Part shown: positions 17,030 through 25,544 of the stretch, in pieces | Position numbering within the stretch: position 1 is the stretch's first letter | How the letters are laid out: the number at the start of each line of letters is the position of its first letter | NCBI GenBank assembly: GCA_033720735.1 | Contig: JAWWBX010000009.1 | Coordinates: 1 to 35,160 of the forward strand | Reading direction: 5' to 3' | Origin: B8-G4 sp033720735 | GTDB lineage: Bacteria > Bacteroidota > Bacteroidia > Chitinophagales > Saprospiraceae | Length of the DNA: 35,160 nucleotides | The notes under the pieces: model-generated | Seen by the model: the letters and a program-made list of their open reading frames with translations, nothing else | Told to the model about the DNA's origin: nothing | Databases searched by the model: none | Program-made: the position numbers and the translations under genes

Positions 17030-17785
17030 TTACTCAGAGCCGGTCAGCCACTTCTTGAATTTTGGAGAGCGTTCGGTGCTGACGATGACATCGACATGTG
17101 AGGGTGGCTTCAAATTCATTTTCACACGGGACTTCGAGTAGCTGTACATGTCCTGGATCGCATCAACGTTGACAATGAACTGGCGGTTGATACGGAAAAA
17201 CTTGCTGTCATTGAGCAGTCCGTCGAGATGGTCAAGGCTATATTCAACGGGGTAGCGTTTGGCATCCGGCATGACGGCAAACGTGATCTTGTCTTCGGTG
17301 TAGAAGTAAGCGGCAGCATTCAGGTCCACGAGTTTGATATTTTGCCCGATACGGACCAGCACGCGATTTTCCCGTGGGATCACACCACTCTGCCGCAGTT
17401 GATCGATCAATTCATCGAATGACTGGCGTGGTGCTGCGGAACGAACACGGCTGAGTGCTTGTTCGAGTTCTACCTTTTTGATGGGTTTCATGAGATAATC
17501 AATAGCGTTGACCCTGAACGCCTGGACGGCATATTCGTCGTATGCAGTAACGAAAATAACCGGACAGGTGACCTCCACATGGTCGAAGATCTTGAAGCTT
17601 GAGCCATCGGCCAGATGGATATCGAGCAGCAACACATCCGGCAGATCATGCTTCGAGAACCATTCAATGGCCGCCTCAATGCTGTCGAGGATATCGACGA
17701 TCTCATACCCACCGTCAATTTCTGAAATGAGCTTGGTGAGGCGACGCGCGGCCGCGTTTTCATCTTCGATAATGAGAATTTTCAT
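17030..17785 (-). CDS. LytTR-family response regulator
   Basis: 251 residues. The receiver domain has acidic residues E7/D8, phospho-acceptor D55 (LLLDIHLADG), FVTAYDEYAV and the conserved Lys in LMKPI. A LytTR DNA-binding domain follows (IKLVDLNAAAYFYTEDKITF; FFRINRQFIVNVDAI; STERSPKFKKWL). Its ATG overlaps the stop of the upstream kinase gene (ATGA). A GGAG sequence lies just ahead of the ATG, unusual for this window and perhaps helping re-initiation. It is the cognate regulator of the propeller kinase and likely controls its own operon plus unknown targets. Confidence 0.95.
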   Translation of the reverse strand: MKILIIEDENAAARRLTKLISEIDGGYEIVDILDSIEAAIEWFSKHDLPDVLLLDIHLADGSSFKIFDHVEVTCPVIFVTAYDEYAVQAFRVNAIDYLMKPIKKVELEQALSRVRSAAPRQSFDELIDQLRQSGVIPRENRVLVRIGQNIKLVDLNAAAYFYTEDKITFAVMPDAKRYPVEYSLDHLDGLLNDSKFFRINRQFIVNVDAIQDMYSYSKSRVKMNLKPPSHVDVIVSTERSPKFKKWLTGSE

Positions 17786-20661
17786 GACTCCTTTTTAAGT
17801 ACGGGTACACTCACCTTGAAATGATAGTCATCCTCTTCGATGATCACCTTCTTGTCACTCAGCAGTTGATAGCGATTTACAATGCTTTGCAAGCCAAAAT
17901 GTGTCGACGAGACAGGGCCTTGCTTCTTCTGTTTATTATTGCGCACACTAATGTAGTTGCCGGCATCAAGGCTGATCTCAATATTGAGGGGCCTGGACTT
18001 GGAAATGATATTGTGTTTGACGGCATTTTCTACAAGCATTTGCAGGGTGAGGGGTGGGATATTGGATTTTTGGCCGTTGATGTGCACATCCAGGCGGAGG
18101 TTATTGCCGAATCGTTTTTGCAATAAAAACCAATAATTGCGTACAACCTCAATCTCCTCTTGTAATGAAATGGTTTCCTTTTCCCGGAATTGAAGGATAC
18201 TGCGATAGAAGTCCGACAGTTTCTCTACGTATTCTACTGCAATGTCGGGGCTCTCATCGATGATCGTAACGAGGGTGTTAAAGCTGTTGAACAGGAAATG
18301 TGGATTGATCTGTGCTTTCAGTGCCATAAACTGAGACTCGATCTTTTCCTTGGTCATCAGTGCCTGACGTTCCGAGCGTTTTTCACGAAAGCGCATAAAC
18401 AAATAAAAGAGACCGCCTACCAGCAATGCGGCGATAGCCAGAAACCATGCCTTGGCCCAAAACGGCCGACTGATGGTAAAGCGGTACTCGGCGATCGGTT
18501 CGTCATGGAAAAATCTGTTTTCCGAGGCCTTGACCATGAAGGTATAGGTCCCGGGCCCCACGTTGGAGTACGAGGCGAGATGATCCTTGGACTCCTTCCA
18601 GTTGATGTCATAGCCATCGAGTTTGTACTGATACTTGACAGACTTGGGAGAAGTGTACCACAGGCCGACATAGTCAAAGGAAATGTAGTTCTGATTGTAT
18701 TTGAAATGATTTTCCTGATAGAAATCAATGGGATCAAGAAAGATTGAAACCTGCTTGAGCTGCGTGCGGGGATGAATACTGAGAGATTCGGAGAGTGCGG
18801 GATATTTAATGATCCGGTTTTTGGTGCCGAGCCACAATGCGTTGAACCGATCAGTGCAGATCGCATTGAGGCCGGGATCGAGTTTTTCAATGCCGATTTC
18901 GTCATCGAAATACATAAAGTGACGCTCCGCAGGCTTCATGACATCGATCCCGTCGGGATGCACAATGAGAATGTCACCGCGATGGTCCGTGGCCAGGCTG
19001 GCGATTTCCAGGTTGCTGAGACCATCGCGGAGACCGAGATGCCGGTAGCTTTGACCATCGAATTCCACGAGTCCGAGCTTTGGAGTGCTCATCCAGAAGT
19101 GCCCGCGGTGATCCTGTGTAATGGAATAGACGGTACGGAGCTGGAGCGAATCGTTACCCTTGAATTGAACCAAAGTGCCATCACGAATGGTAAAGACACC
19201 GTCGCCGTTGCTGGCAAACCATGGATCACCTTGCCGGTCGATATATACCTGATATATAAAATTCGAACTGAGGTACGGCGTCTGATGGATGGCATGTCCC
19301 CTGGCAGGTAAATCGAAAATATTCTGTCGCAAATCAAACTCTGCCACCCCGCCGAGTGTGGCGATCCACAAGGTATGGTGGCTGATGTCAAAAGACATGA
19401 TCGAATTATTGATCAGGCCGTTCCCCTTTTCGAGCTGCAGAACACGTTGGGTGCTCTCATTATAAATAAAGATGCCCTGGTCGAGTGTGCCGATCCAGAT
19501 ATTGCCAAACGGATCATCTTTGATCGCGCTGATGTTCAGATCCATCAGTTTGGCATGCGTTGCGATCTGCGGCCCTTCAATGCCTTGTTCTTCCAGGGTA
19601 TAAAGCCCCTGATTGGTGCCAATCCAGAGCCGGTCAGTGGCACACGTGTGCAACGCCTGGATATCACCACATGCCAGGTCGATGATCTCAAACTGCCGGA
19701 AGGCGCTGTAGATATCATTCGCATTGGCAGTAATCCACAAGTTGCCCTCCACGTCTTTATAGAGGTCAGTGACCCGGGCTGCTTCCAGTTCCTCCTCACC
19801 GGCGATCTTGTTGAGGTTGCCGGTTTGCATATTGTAGCGCCAAACGCCTGAGCCGTCAGTACCGATCCAGACCTCGAGATCGTCAAACAACTCGAGTGCA
19901 TTAACCGCTGACATGGCCGGATGAAGATGATAGTCGTATACTGAATCGGCTTTCACGTCGTAAAAGCAAATGCCGGCATCATACGTGCCAATCCACATAT
20001 TGCCCGAGGGGTCGCGACGCAGTGACTTGATGATCTGATCGGGCAGACCGTGCGCACGGGTGATGGAGCGGATGGACTTGTGCTCGCCGTCAAATGAGCA
20101 GATATTGATGCCACCATCGGTTGCCGCCCAGATATTGCCATCCAGATCTTTGGTCAGGTCGTAGATATCGTCGCCGAGCATGCCGTCGTCCGTGTTGAAG
20201 TTGTACATGTAGGTGCCATCATAGCAGTACAGACCCTCGCCATAGGTGCCAAACCAGATCCACCCATTCGGATCCTGCTGGAAACCCGTGATCCGGACCA
20301 CCGGCCAGCCCTCCTCAAAGATGCGAGGGGACAGGCCCTTGCCTTCCTGGTATTGATAGATACTTCCGTCGTCGCACCCGATCCACATCCGGCCAGTGGC
20401 GTCCTCAAACATGGCCGTGACCGACCGCTCACCTGTGGTGTCGGTAAAGGGCGTACTGCGCATGTCGAAGCCGTTATAACTGATCAAACCCTCGGAAGTG
20501 CCCATCCAGATCAGACAATTGCGATCCTGGTAAAGCAGGTTGACACGGGCATTGACGAAAGGTTCAGAGATCTCGTGCTCGACAAAATGCGGCTCCTGCC
20601 CGACTCCGGAAGTCAGGTAACACAACATGCCAATGATGAGCAATCCCCGCGTTTTGATCAC
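17782..20661 (-). CDS. Two-component propeller sensor histidine kinase (LytS-type kinase core)
   Basis: 959 residues, starting at GTG 20661: an in-frame TAA sits three codons upstream and no ATG is available near it. A signal peptide (TRGLLIIGMLCYLTSGVGQ) precedes about a dozen Reg_prop beta-propeller blades (repeats of the type D..G.IWIGT..GL: IWMGTSEGLISYNG, MWIGCDDGSIYQY, IWFGTYGEGLYCYDG, IWAATDGGINIC). A Y_Y_Y domain follows at about 640-725 (YNQNYISFDYVGLWYTSP...YKLDGYD). One transmembrane helix lies near residues 734-755. The His_kinase domain has H788 (INPHFLFNSFNTL) and an N box MLVENAVKHNI. Unlike the SusR/hybrid type, there is no fused receiver or AraC domain; output goes to the separate LytTR protein. 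The large exported sensor suggests recognition of an extracellular compound. Ligand unknown. Confidence 0.93.
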   Translation of the reverse strand: MIKTRGLLIIGMLCYLTSGVGQEPHFVEHEISEPFVNARVNLLYQDRNCLIWMGTSEGLISYNGFDMRSTPFTDTTGERSVTAMFEDATGRMWIGCDDGSIYQYQEGKGLSPRIFEEGWPVVRITGFQQDPNGWIWFGTYGEGLYCYDGTYMYNFNTDDGMLGDDIYDLTKDLDGNIWAATDGGINICSFDGEHKSIRSITRAHGLPDQIIKSLRRDPSGNMWIGTYDAGICFYDVKADSVYDYHLHPAMSAVNALELFDDLEVWIGTDGSGVWRYNMQTGNLNKIAGEEELEAARVTDLYKDVEGNLWITANANDIYSAFRQFEIIDLACGDIQALHTCATDRLWIGTNQGLYTLEEQGIEGPQIATHAKLMDLNISAIKDDPFGNIWIGTLDQGIFIYNESTQRVLQLEKGNGLINNSIMSFDISHHTLWIATLGGVAEFDLRQNIFDLPARGHAIHQTPYLSSNFIYQVYIDRQGDPWFASNGDGVFTIRDGTLVQFKGNDSLQLRTVYSITQDHRGHFWMSTPKLGLVEFDGQSYRHLGLRDGLSNLEIASLATDHRGDILIVHPDGIDVMKPAERHFMYFDDEIGIEKLDPGLNAICTDRFNALWLGTKNRIIKYPALSESLSIHPRTQLKQVSIFLDPIDFYQENHFKYNQNYISFDYVGLWYTSPKSVKYQYKLDGYDINWKESKDHLASYSNVGPGTYTFMVKASENRFFHDEPIAEYRFTISRPFWAKAWFLAIAALLVGGLFYLFMRFREKRSERQALMTKEKIESQFMALKAQINPHFLFNSFNTLVTIIDESPDIAVEYVEKLSDFYRSILQFREKETISLQEEIEVVRNYWFLLQKRFGNNLRLDVHINGQKSNIPPLTLQMLVENAVKHNIISKSRPLNIEISLDAGNYISVRNNKQKKQGPVSSTHFGLQSIVNRYQLLSDKKVIIEEDDYHFKVSVPVLKKES

Positions 20662-20840
20662 TGCTTTTTAAGTTGTCTATCTACATGAACGTAAAATGGT
20701 CTGATCACCGCCTGCCCTGCCGCGTCAAAATGCACAGGTGCAATGATCTTTCGTGTAAAGGTAGCGGTTGGAAAGGTTTCGGCCTCCAGGTAGTTTTCCA
20801 TGAATGCATGCGTTGCTGATGACTGTTGGAGCCATAGCAT
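20658..20840 (-). pseudogene. Fragment resembling the C-terminal half of a YceI-family protein
   Basis: A 60-codon frame bounded by a stop four codons upstream of its ATG. The sequence FMENYLEAETFPTATFTRKI followed by a Pro-Val-x-Phe stretch resembles the region of YceI-like lipid-binding lipocalin-fold proteins with the pattern ENYLE...YPTATF. The normal N-terminal half is missing and the frame ends early (family members are about 170-200 residues), so this looks like a decayed gene. Its TGA overlaps the GTG of the propeller kinase gene, so a short translated product could still be made. Assigned from motif similarity by eye. Confidence 0.45.
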
Positions 20841-20885
20841 GCCCAGAAGTTAGGGTGAACTCATGGTTCGGGACATTCTATCTCA

Positions 20886-20915
20886 CCCGTTCAGAAAAAT
20901 AGCAGGTTGAACGGG
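20886..20915. repeat. Inverted repeat CCCGTTCA / TGAACGGG
   Basis: Perfect 8-bp arms at 20886-20893 and 20908-20915 with a 14-nt loop. The right arm is also the start of a 14-nt segment (20908-20921) that can pair with 21020-21033 (one G-U pair on the + strand), so the two pairings exclude each other. One arm overlaps the end of the coding-like remnant. Could be a terminator-like hairpin without a T-run, a switch-like structure, or chance. Confidence 0.35.
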
Positions 20916-21057
20916 GTAATCGCCGTGTCGAGCCGGAGGCCATCGGGTTTGTGACTGTTGGCCTGGACCTGGACACTCCATTTCGCATTCAACCGGTGAA
21001 TTCCGCAATTGAGTGCCGGGATTACCCTGTTCAGAAGAAATGAATTGGATTGCCAAA
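20891..21057 (-). pseudogene. Coding-like remnant, family not recognised
   Basis: About 54 codons, closed by a stop upstream (TAA just above 21057) and ending at TGA 20891-20893. The frame has the G/C-rich third positions of real genes here and encodes a stretch like LNAKWSVQVQANSHKPDG ending in TPFNLLFF. It has no start codon and no complete domain. It lies directly upstream of the YceI-like fragment on the same strand, so both may be parts of one decayed operon. No function can be named. Confidence 0.3.
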
Positions 21058-21060
21058 TTA

Positions 21061-21463
21061 AATATTAAAACATTGATGAAGCAATGAATGATGAAACATT
21101 GCTTGAAGGTCCGCCGCGCGGAATGAATTGCAAGCCGGGGATCGAAAAGCGTCACTTACAAATCTTGCAGCTATGAATCAGCAAATGTCAGCAAGGCTCG
21201 TGCGAACGGGCCACGCCTCTCCAGCAAGTTTGCAACAGAAGGCGCTCGACCTGCTATGCGTGCTACACGCCCTGCCGATGCTGCGTGGCGCTGCACGCAC
21301 CCCGCTATAGCCCGGATGAAATAAGTACGGGTGATCTCTCGCAAGAGTACAGAACTGCAGTACTCAGAAGTGGATAGAACAAGTGCATCCGGCCATGTGT
21401 CAATGACCATGGTGAGAAGAAGCCTCGAGGAAACAGTCAGGGTAAGGTGATCCCATCGTGGAG
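21061..21463. other. Gene-free stretch between the remnants and the terminator
   Basis: No frame here looks like a gene: the available ones are short and have no recognisable domain. The + strand contains a small hairpin GAGTAC-N9-GTACTC (about 21343-21363), several GC-rich GTGC/GCAC repeats around 21256-21300, and then a strong terminator. This would fit a non-coding RNA read on the + strand, but I cannot match it to tmRNA, RNase P RNA, SRP RNA or 6S RNA by eye. It may equally be decayed sequence. Confidence 0.35.
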
Positions 21464-21496
21464 AAGGTCGGCGCCGGAAGGGGCCGACCTTTTTTT
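21464..21496 (+). terminator. Rho-independent terminator (+ strand)
   Basis: AAGGTCGGC (21464-21472) pairs with GCCGACCTT (21483-21491), a 9-bp stem with a 10-nt loop, followed by a T-run (21490-21496). The T-run is on the + strand only, so it ends a transcript coming from 20.9-21.4 kb. No gene is found there on +. It sits 50 bp before the next gene and insulates it. Confidence 0.75.
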
Positions 21497-21545
21497 GCGG
21501 GCCGGGACAATCGTTGCACTGCTTTCTATTTGATAAATTGCCCGG

Positions 21546-24515
21546 ATGCCTGGAATCGGAGAAAAAGCTGCAGCGCAACTCCTTGCGGAACAATTCGGGA
21601 TCGAGGGACAACTGCGTCCGTTGCCAAGTGAATGGGGTGGCACCTTCCAGGTGGCAGCGGAGCAGAAGTATCTACTCAAGATTGCACCGGAACATGTTCC
21701 GGTGGCGAGACTGGATGCGGAGATCGCCTGTATCTTATTCCTGAATAAGCGTCCGGGCGTCACCTGGATCCCGCAGCTGATACCTCCCTTGCGGAATGTG
21801 GAGGCGACTTCACGTGTTCGATTGTATCGCTGGATTGATGGCGTATCGCTACGCAACGTGACTCCGCATGGCCCACCACTTCTTCGCGATATCGGGCAGA
21901 TACTGGGTCTGCTCAGGACCGCGTTGGCGGAGTTTGATCACCCGGGAGCGCATTTCGACTTTACATGGGCCCCGCACAACTGGCGTTGGGTGCCCCAGGC
22001 CATCCATGTTTTCGATACGCCTGAGAGAAATGAGATCGCAGAATGGACCTCCTGGCTTGACAACGTTGATCTCAATCCGGCGGACCTGCCGCACGGAGTC
22101 AACTACGGCGATGCCAATGATGACAATATCATTGTCAGGAGGTCCGATTCAGGCCCGCAGATTGCAGGCCTCATTGATTTTGGTGATTTGCATGTCGGTC
22201 CGTGTATCAACGACCTGGCGATCTGCCTCACCTACATCATGATGAACAAACGGGATCCGATCGGGGCAGCGGTCAAGGTCATTGAGGGGTATCACGCAGC
22301 ACACAGCCTGACCGATGCGGAGGCCGCCAGCTTGCTTCCGCTGATCATGGGTAGGCTGCTTATCAGCGTCACCAAGGCACGACAGCGGGCAAAAAAAGAT
22401 CCGGATAACGTCTACTGGCAGGTGAGCGTGAGAGATGCCTGGGCTTTGATCAGACAGCTCAAAAAGCTGAATCCATACCTTATCACCTGCCATTTCAGGG
22501 GGGCGTGCGGGTTTGAACCCGCACCAACCGGACACGCGGTCCGGCAGTGGGTCAAGAACAACAGAGCCGGACTCCATCCGCTTCTGGGTTTCCAGCTTGC
22601 CGAAGAGCCGGTCACAGTATTTGACTGGAGTACGGGGAGCCTGGGGCTGGGCGATTTCCAGGATATGGCAGACGTTGCCGGATCAACCCGCCGGGTGTTT
22701 ACCCAGATGGAGGAGCACGGTACACGCGTGGGCGTTGGGCGCTACAACGAACCCAGGCCCGTTTACACGACTGCCGAATACATGCTGCCTGGCGAAGACG
22801 CCGCTCTCGTGCGCACGGTGCATATCGGCCTGGACCTGTTCATGCCGGCCGGGACGCCATTGTATGCACCGCTGGACGGCATCGTCAGGACAATTGTGAA
22901 CAATCCGGGTGACAAGGAATATGGACCACTGCTCATCCTCGAGCATCAGGTCGACGACCTGACGTTCTATACCCTTTACGGACACAACAGTGTCGAAACC
23001 CTCTCGATGTGGCAAGCAGGAGACCGCGTTCGCAAGGGCGACAAGATCGCCGAGATCGGTCCTTATCCGGAGAACGGCAACTGGGTTCCCCATGTCCATT
23101 TCCAGGTCATGACCGACATGCTCGACTTCACGGATGATTTCCCGGGGGTGGTGGCGCCGGAACACCGGGAGGTGTGGTTGAGTATTTGCCCTGACCCAAA
23201 CCTGATGCTGGGAATACAACATCCCGATCTTGAATACCAGGAGGCCGATCCGGACAACTTATTGGCCCGGCGTCGCCGTGTATTGGGGCCAAACCTGAGC
23301 ACTTCCTATGACCGCCCATTGCATATTGTACGTGGCTGGAAGACTTTCCTTTACGATGCCAGTGGCCGTCCGTACCTGGACACGCGCAACAACATTGCAC
23401 ATGTTGGCCATGAGCATCCCCGTCTCACACGCGTGGCGCGTCAACAGATTGCGCTGCTCAATACCAATACCCGTTACCTGCATGAGGCCCGTCTCGCGTG
23501 TGCCGAGGCCTTGCTTCAAACGCTACCCGGCCATCTCTCCTGTGTGTATTTCGTCAACTCGGGAAGCGAAGCCAACGACCTGGCACTCAGGATGGCAAAG
23601 GCCGCGACGGAGCACCATTTGGTGGCCACGCTCGATGGCGCCTATCATGGCCATACGCAGGCAACCCTCGACGTAAGTCCATATAAGTTCAATGGTTCGG
23701 GCGGGAACGGCTGCCCGGCATCTACGGTTGTGCTGCCAGCCCCGGATACCTGGCGCGTACCGGATGTTTCGGTGACTTTGCGTGCTGCGGAGGCATTGCG
23801 CGAGGTGGCTGATGGGCGAGCACCGGTCACCTTGATCCACGAGTCGTTGCCGAGTTGCGCGGGACAATTGGTGCCCCCGGCAGATTTTTTCCAGGTGCTG
23901 TATGCGATCGTGCGAGAAGCAGGCGGCGTGTGTATTGCCGATGAAGTCCAAACCGGTCTGGGCAGGGTGGGGAAGGCAATGTGGGCCTTTGAGCTCTATG
24001 ATGTCCTGCCTGACATCGTCACCATTGGCAAACCGCTGGGCAACGGGCACCCTGTCGCGGCAGTGGCTGTGACCGAAAAAGTGGCACGTGCCTTCGACAA
24101 TGGCATGGAGTACTTCAATTCATTTGGAGGCAACCCGGTCTCGTGCATCATTGCCCGTGAAGTGCTCAGGATCGTCCATGAGGATGGTCTCCAGCGTCAT
24201 GCGCTGGATGCCGGAGAAAGGTGGATGGCCGCGCTCAGACATCTGCAAGCCTCCCATCCCGCGATCGGGGATGTCCGTGGTTATGGGCTGTTTATCGGGC
24301 TGGAGTTCAGTCAGCCAGGCACGTGCCGGCCGGCCCCCGACAAAGCCGCATATATCGTGCGGAGAATGCTGGATCACCGTATCCTGACCTCCCTGGATGG
24401 CCCGGATGAAAACGTCATGAAGCTCAAACCGCCGATGTCCATCACCGATGCAGAGATCAACACATTTGTAGATGTTCTGGAAAAGATCCTTGGCGAGACC
24501 ATGATGCAGGTGTGA
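21546..24515 (+). CDS. Three-domain fusion: APH-type kinase, M23-like domain, class III PLP aminotransferase/phospho-lyase
   Basis: 989 residues; ATG 21546 is the first start after an in-frame TAA at 21534. Residues 1-315 are an aminoglycoside phosphotransferase-like kinase with catalytic D189 and N194 (YGDANDDNII) and D211 (LIDFGD). Residues about 400-545 are an M23/LytM-like domain keeping HIGLD (H426, D430), YGH and HVH (H516, H518). Residues about 570-989 are a class III aminotransferase with NSGSEANDLALR, YHGHT, IADEVQTGLGR and PLP lysine K829 (TIGKPLGNGHP). The aminotransferase part resembles the mammalian AGXT2L1/AGXT2L2 type, which are phospho-lyases on phosphoethanolamine or phosphohydroxylysine; the kinase resembles hydroxylysine kinase. 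A kinase making the phospho-substrate and a lyase cleaving it is a plausible pathway; the exact amine is not known. No signal peptide, so cytoplasmic. Confidence 0.92.
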   Translation: MPGIGEKAAAQLLAEQFGIEGQLRPLPSEWGGTFQVAAEQKYLLKIAPEHVPVARLDAEIACILFLNKRPGVTWIPQLIPPLRNVEATSRVRLYRWIDGVSLRNVTPHGPPLLRDIGQILGLLRTALAEFDHPGAHFDFTWAPHNWRWVPQAIHVFDTPERNEIAEWTSWLDNVDLNPADLPHGVNYGDANDDNIIVRRSDSGPQIAGLIDFGDLHVGPCINDLAICLTYIMMNKRDPIGAAVKVIEGYHAAHSLTDAEAASLLPLIMGRLLISVTKARQRAKKDPDNVYWQVSVRDAWALIRQLKKLNPYLITCHFRGACGFEPAPTGHAVRQWVKNNRAGLHPLLGFQLAEEPVTVFDWSTGSLGLGDFQDMADVAGSTRRVFTQMEEHGTRVGVGRYNEPRPVYTTAEYMLPGEDAALVRTVHIGLDLFMPAGTPLYAPLDGIVRTIVNNPGDKEYGPLLILEHQVDDLTFYTLYGHNSVETLSMWQAGDRVRKGDKIAEIGPYPENGNWVPHVHFQVMTDMLDFTDDFPGVVAPEHREVWLSICPDPNLMLGIQHPDLEYQEADPDNLLARRRRVLGPNLSTSYDRPLHIVRGWKTFLYDASGRPYLDTRNNIAHVGHEHPRLTRVARQQIALLNTNTRYLHEARLACAEALLQTLPGHLSCVYFVNSGSEANDLALRMAKAATEHHLVATLDGAYHGHTQATLDVSPYKFNGSGGNGCPASTVVLPAPDTWRVPDVSVTLRAAEALREVADGRAPVTLIHESLPSCAGQLVPPADFFQVLYAIVREAGGVCIADEVQTGLGRVGKAMWAFELYDVLPDIVTIGKPLGNGHPVAAVAVTEKVARAFDNGMEYFNSFGGNPVSCIIAREVLRIVHEDGLQRHALDAGERWMAALRHLQASHPAIGDVRGYGLFIGLEFSQPGTCRPAPDKAAYIVRRMLDHRILTSLDGPDENVMKLKPPMSITDAEINTFVDVLEKILGETMMQV
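22505..22524. repeat. Perfect 9-bp inverted repeat inside the fusion gene
   Basis: GTGCGGGTT-TG-AACCCGCAC lies in the coding sequence of the linker between the kinase and M23-like domains. It looks like the T-arm of a tRNA, but no other tRNA parts surround it and it is read through in frame (as ACGFEPAP). It could be a scar of the domain fusion or chance. Confidence 0.5.
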
Positions 24516-24523
24516 CGGCAACG

Positions 24524-25534
24524 TTACCTGTCACTCTTTTCCATAGAGCGCATTGCCACCCTCAGGAGCAGGCTGTCCGAGGTGATGTACAAATGGCGGT
24601 AGCCAGCATCGAATGCACAATTGGCACTGGCCTGGGCAGTCCTGATCTTGCCCAGCACGTTGCCTTCGGGCGAAAAGATCCAGACTCCGCCTGGCCCGGT
24701 TGCGAAGATCCGGCCACTCGGATGGACCTTCAATCCGTCGGGAAGCCCGGATTCTGAAGCAGCCTCTTCCGACGCATCGTACAACAACGCATCTTCGACC
24801 GGAACGCCGTGCTCAAGCCGGAAACGGACCCACCATGCTTTCGCAGGATCGGATTGGGCAACATACATGACCTGGAAGTCGGGACTGAAGGCAATGCCAT
24901 TGGGTCGTGTCAAGGTGTCGATCAGGAGCTCAACCTGGTTGCTATCAGTAATGCGATAGACCCCGGCATAGGGCAGCTCTTTGGCCGGATCATCGTCCTG
25001 CCTGTCAAGTCCGTACGGAGGGTCTGTAAAATAGATGAGACCATCTGGCAACGCAGCCAGATCATTCGGACTGTTGAGTCGCCGCCCGTTGTAGCGATCA
25101 GCCATGGTGCGAAACTGCGGCACCGGATCGGAAACAGGACCATCCATCACGGCTACCCGCCGGTCCCCGTGCTGACAGAGAATGAGTTGACCCGAAGCGT
25201 CGAGCAGCAGTCCATTCGAACCACCCTCCTGAAGCGTGTCCGCACCGGTATATCCCGATGGAGCAAGGTATTGTGCCAGGCCGTCCCGTTCCGACCATTG
25301 ATAGATCTTGTTTGCCGGAACATCAGAGAAGAGGAGCATATTTGCTTCGGGCACCCATACCGGCCCTTCGGCCCAGGCAAAGCCGCGCGCGAGGATCTCT
25401 ACCGGGGTTTCACTGCTCAAAAGTTCTTCCAGTCCCGGATCGTAGATCTCGATGCGCTGAACCGCTCCTTCTTCTGTCGTCCTGCATTGGAACAGGCAGA
25501 GACACAGCAACAGGATCAGGCATGGTCTGAACAT
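24524..25534 (-). CDS. SMP-30/gluconolactonase-like lipoprotein
   Basis: 336 residues from ATG 25534; a start at 25561 is also open but would overlap the upstream gene and lengthen the signal region. The N-terminus MFRPCLILLLCLCLFQC looks like a signal peptide ending in a possible, atypical lipobox Cys (C17). The rest is a six-bladed SMP-30/LRE-type propeller with candidate metal ligands E56 (AEGPVW), N157 (NSPNDL), N212 (RPNGIAFS) and D266 (LPDGLKV). The family includes Ca/Zn-dependent lactonases. The predicted location is the cell envelope. It starts 10 bp after the stop of the BNR-repeat gene, so they are probably co-transcribed. The aminotransferase fusion converges on it from the other side, with 8 bp between stops. 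Confidence 0.88.
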   Translation of the reverse strand: MFRPCLILLLCLCLFQCRTTEEGAVQRIEIYDPGLEELLSSETPVEILARGFAWAEGPVWVPEANMLLFSDVPANKIYQWSERDGLAQYLAPSGYTGADTLQEGGSNGLLLDASGQLILCQHGDRRVAVMDGPVSDPVPQFRTMADRYNGRRLNSPNDLAALPDGLIYFTDPPYGLDRQDDDPAKELPYAGVYRITDSNQVELLIDTLTRPNGIAFSPDFQVMYVAQSDPAKAWWVRFRLEHGVPVEDALLYDASEEAASESGLPDGLKVHPSGRIFATGPGGVWIFSPEGNVLGKIRTAQASANCAFDAGYRHLYITSDSLLLRVAMRSMEKSDR

Positions 25535-25544
25535 ATTGGACAGA

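Noticed and set aside
20905..20995. Integron attC-like GTTGAAC and ATTCAAC boxes
   Set aside because: The order is wrong for attC (GTTRRRY comes before RYYYAAC on both strands), there is no cassette structure and no integrase nearby.
21180..21460. Group II intron-like features (GTGCG start, GCAAGAGTAC segment)
   Set aside because: No domain V hairpin, no reverse transcriptase and only short chance-level similarity.
21171..21611. 146-codon minus-strand frame over the gene-free region
   Set aside because: It runs through the terminator and the start of the fusion gene, and its product is Arg/Ser-rich without any domain; most likely non-coding.
22501..22530. Possible tRNA (T-arm-like sequence with GCACC after it)
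   Set aside because: No acceptor, D or anticodon arms upstream, and the sequence is inside a conserved protein-coding frame.
24507..24540. Hairpin CAGGT/ACCTG or GTGAC/GTCAC before TCTTTT after the fusion gene
   Set aside because: Only 5-bp stems and a broken T-run; too weak to call as a terminator.
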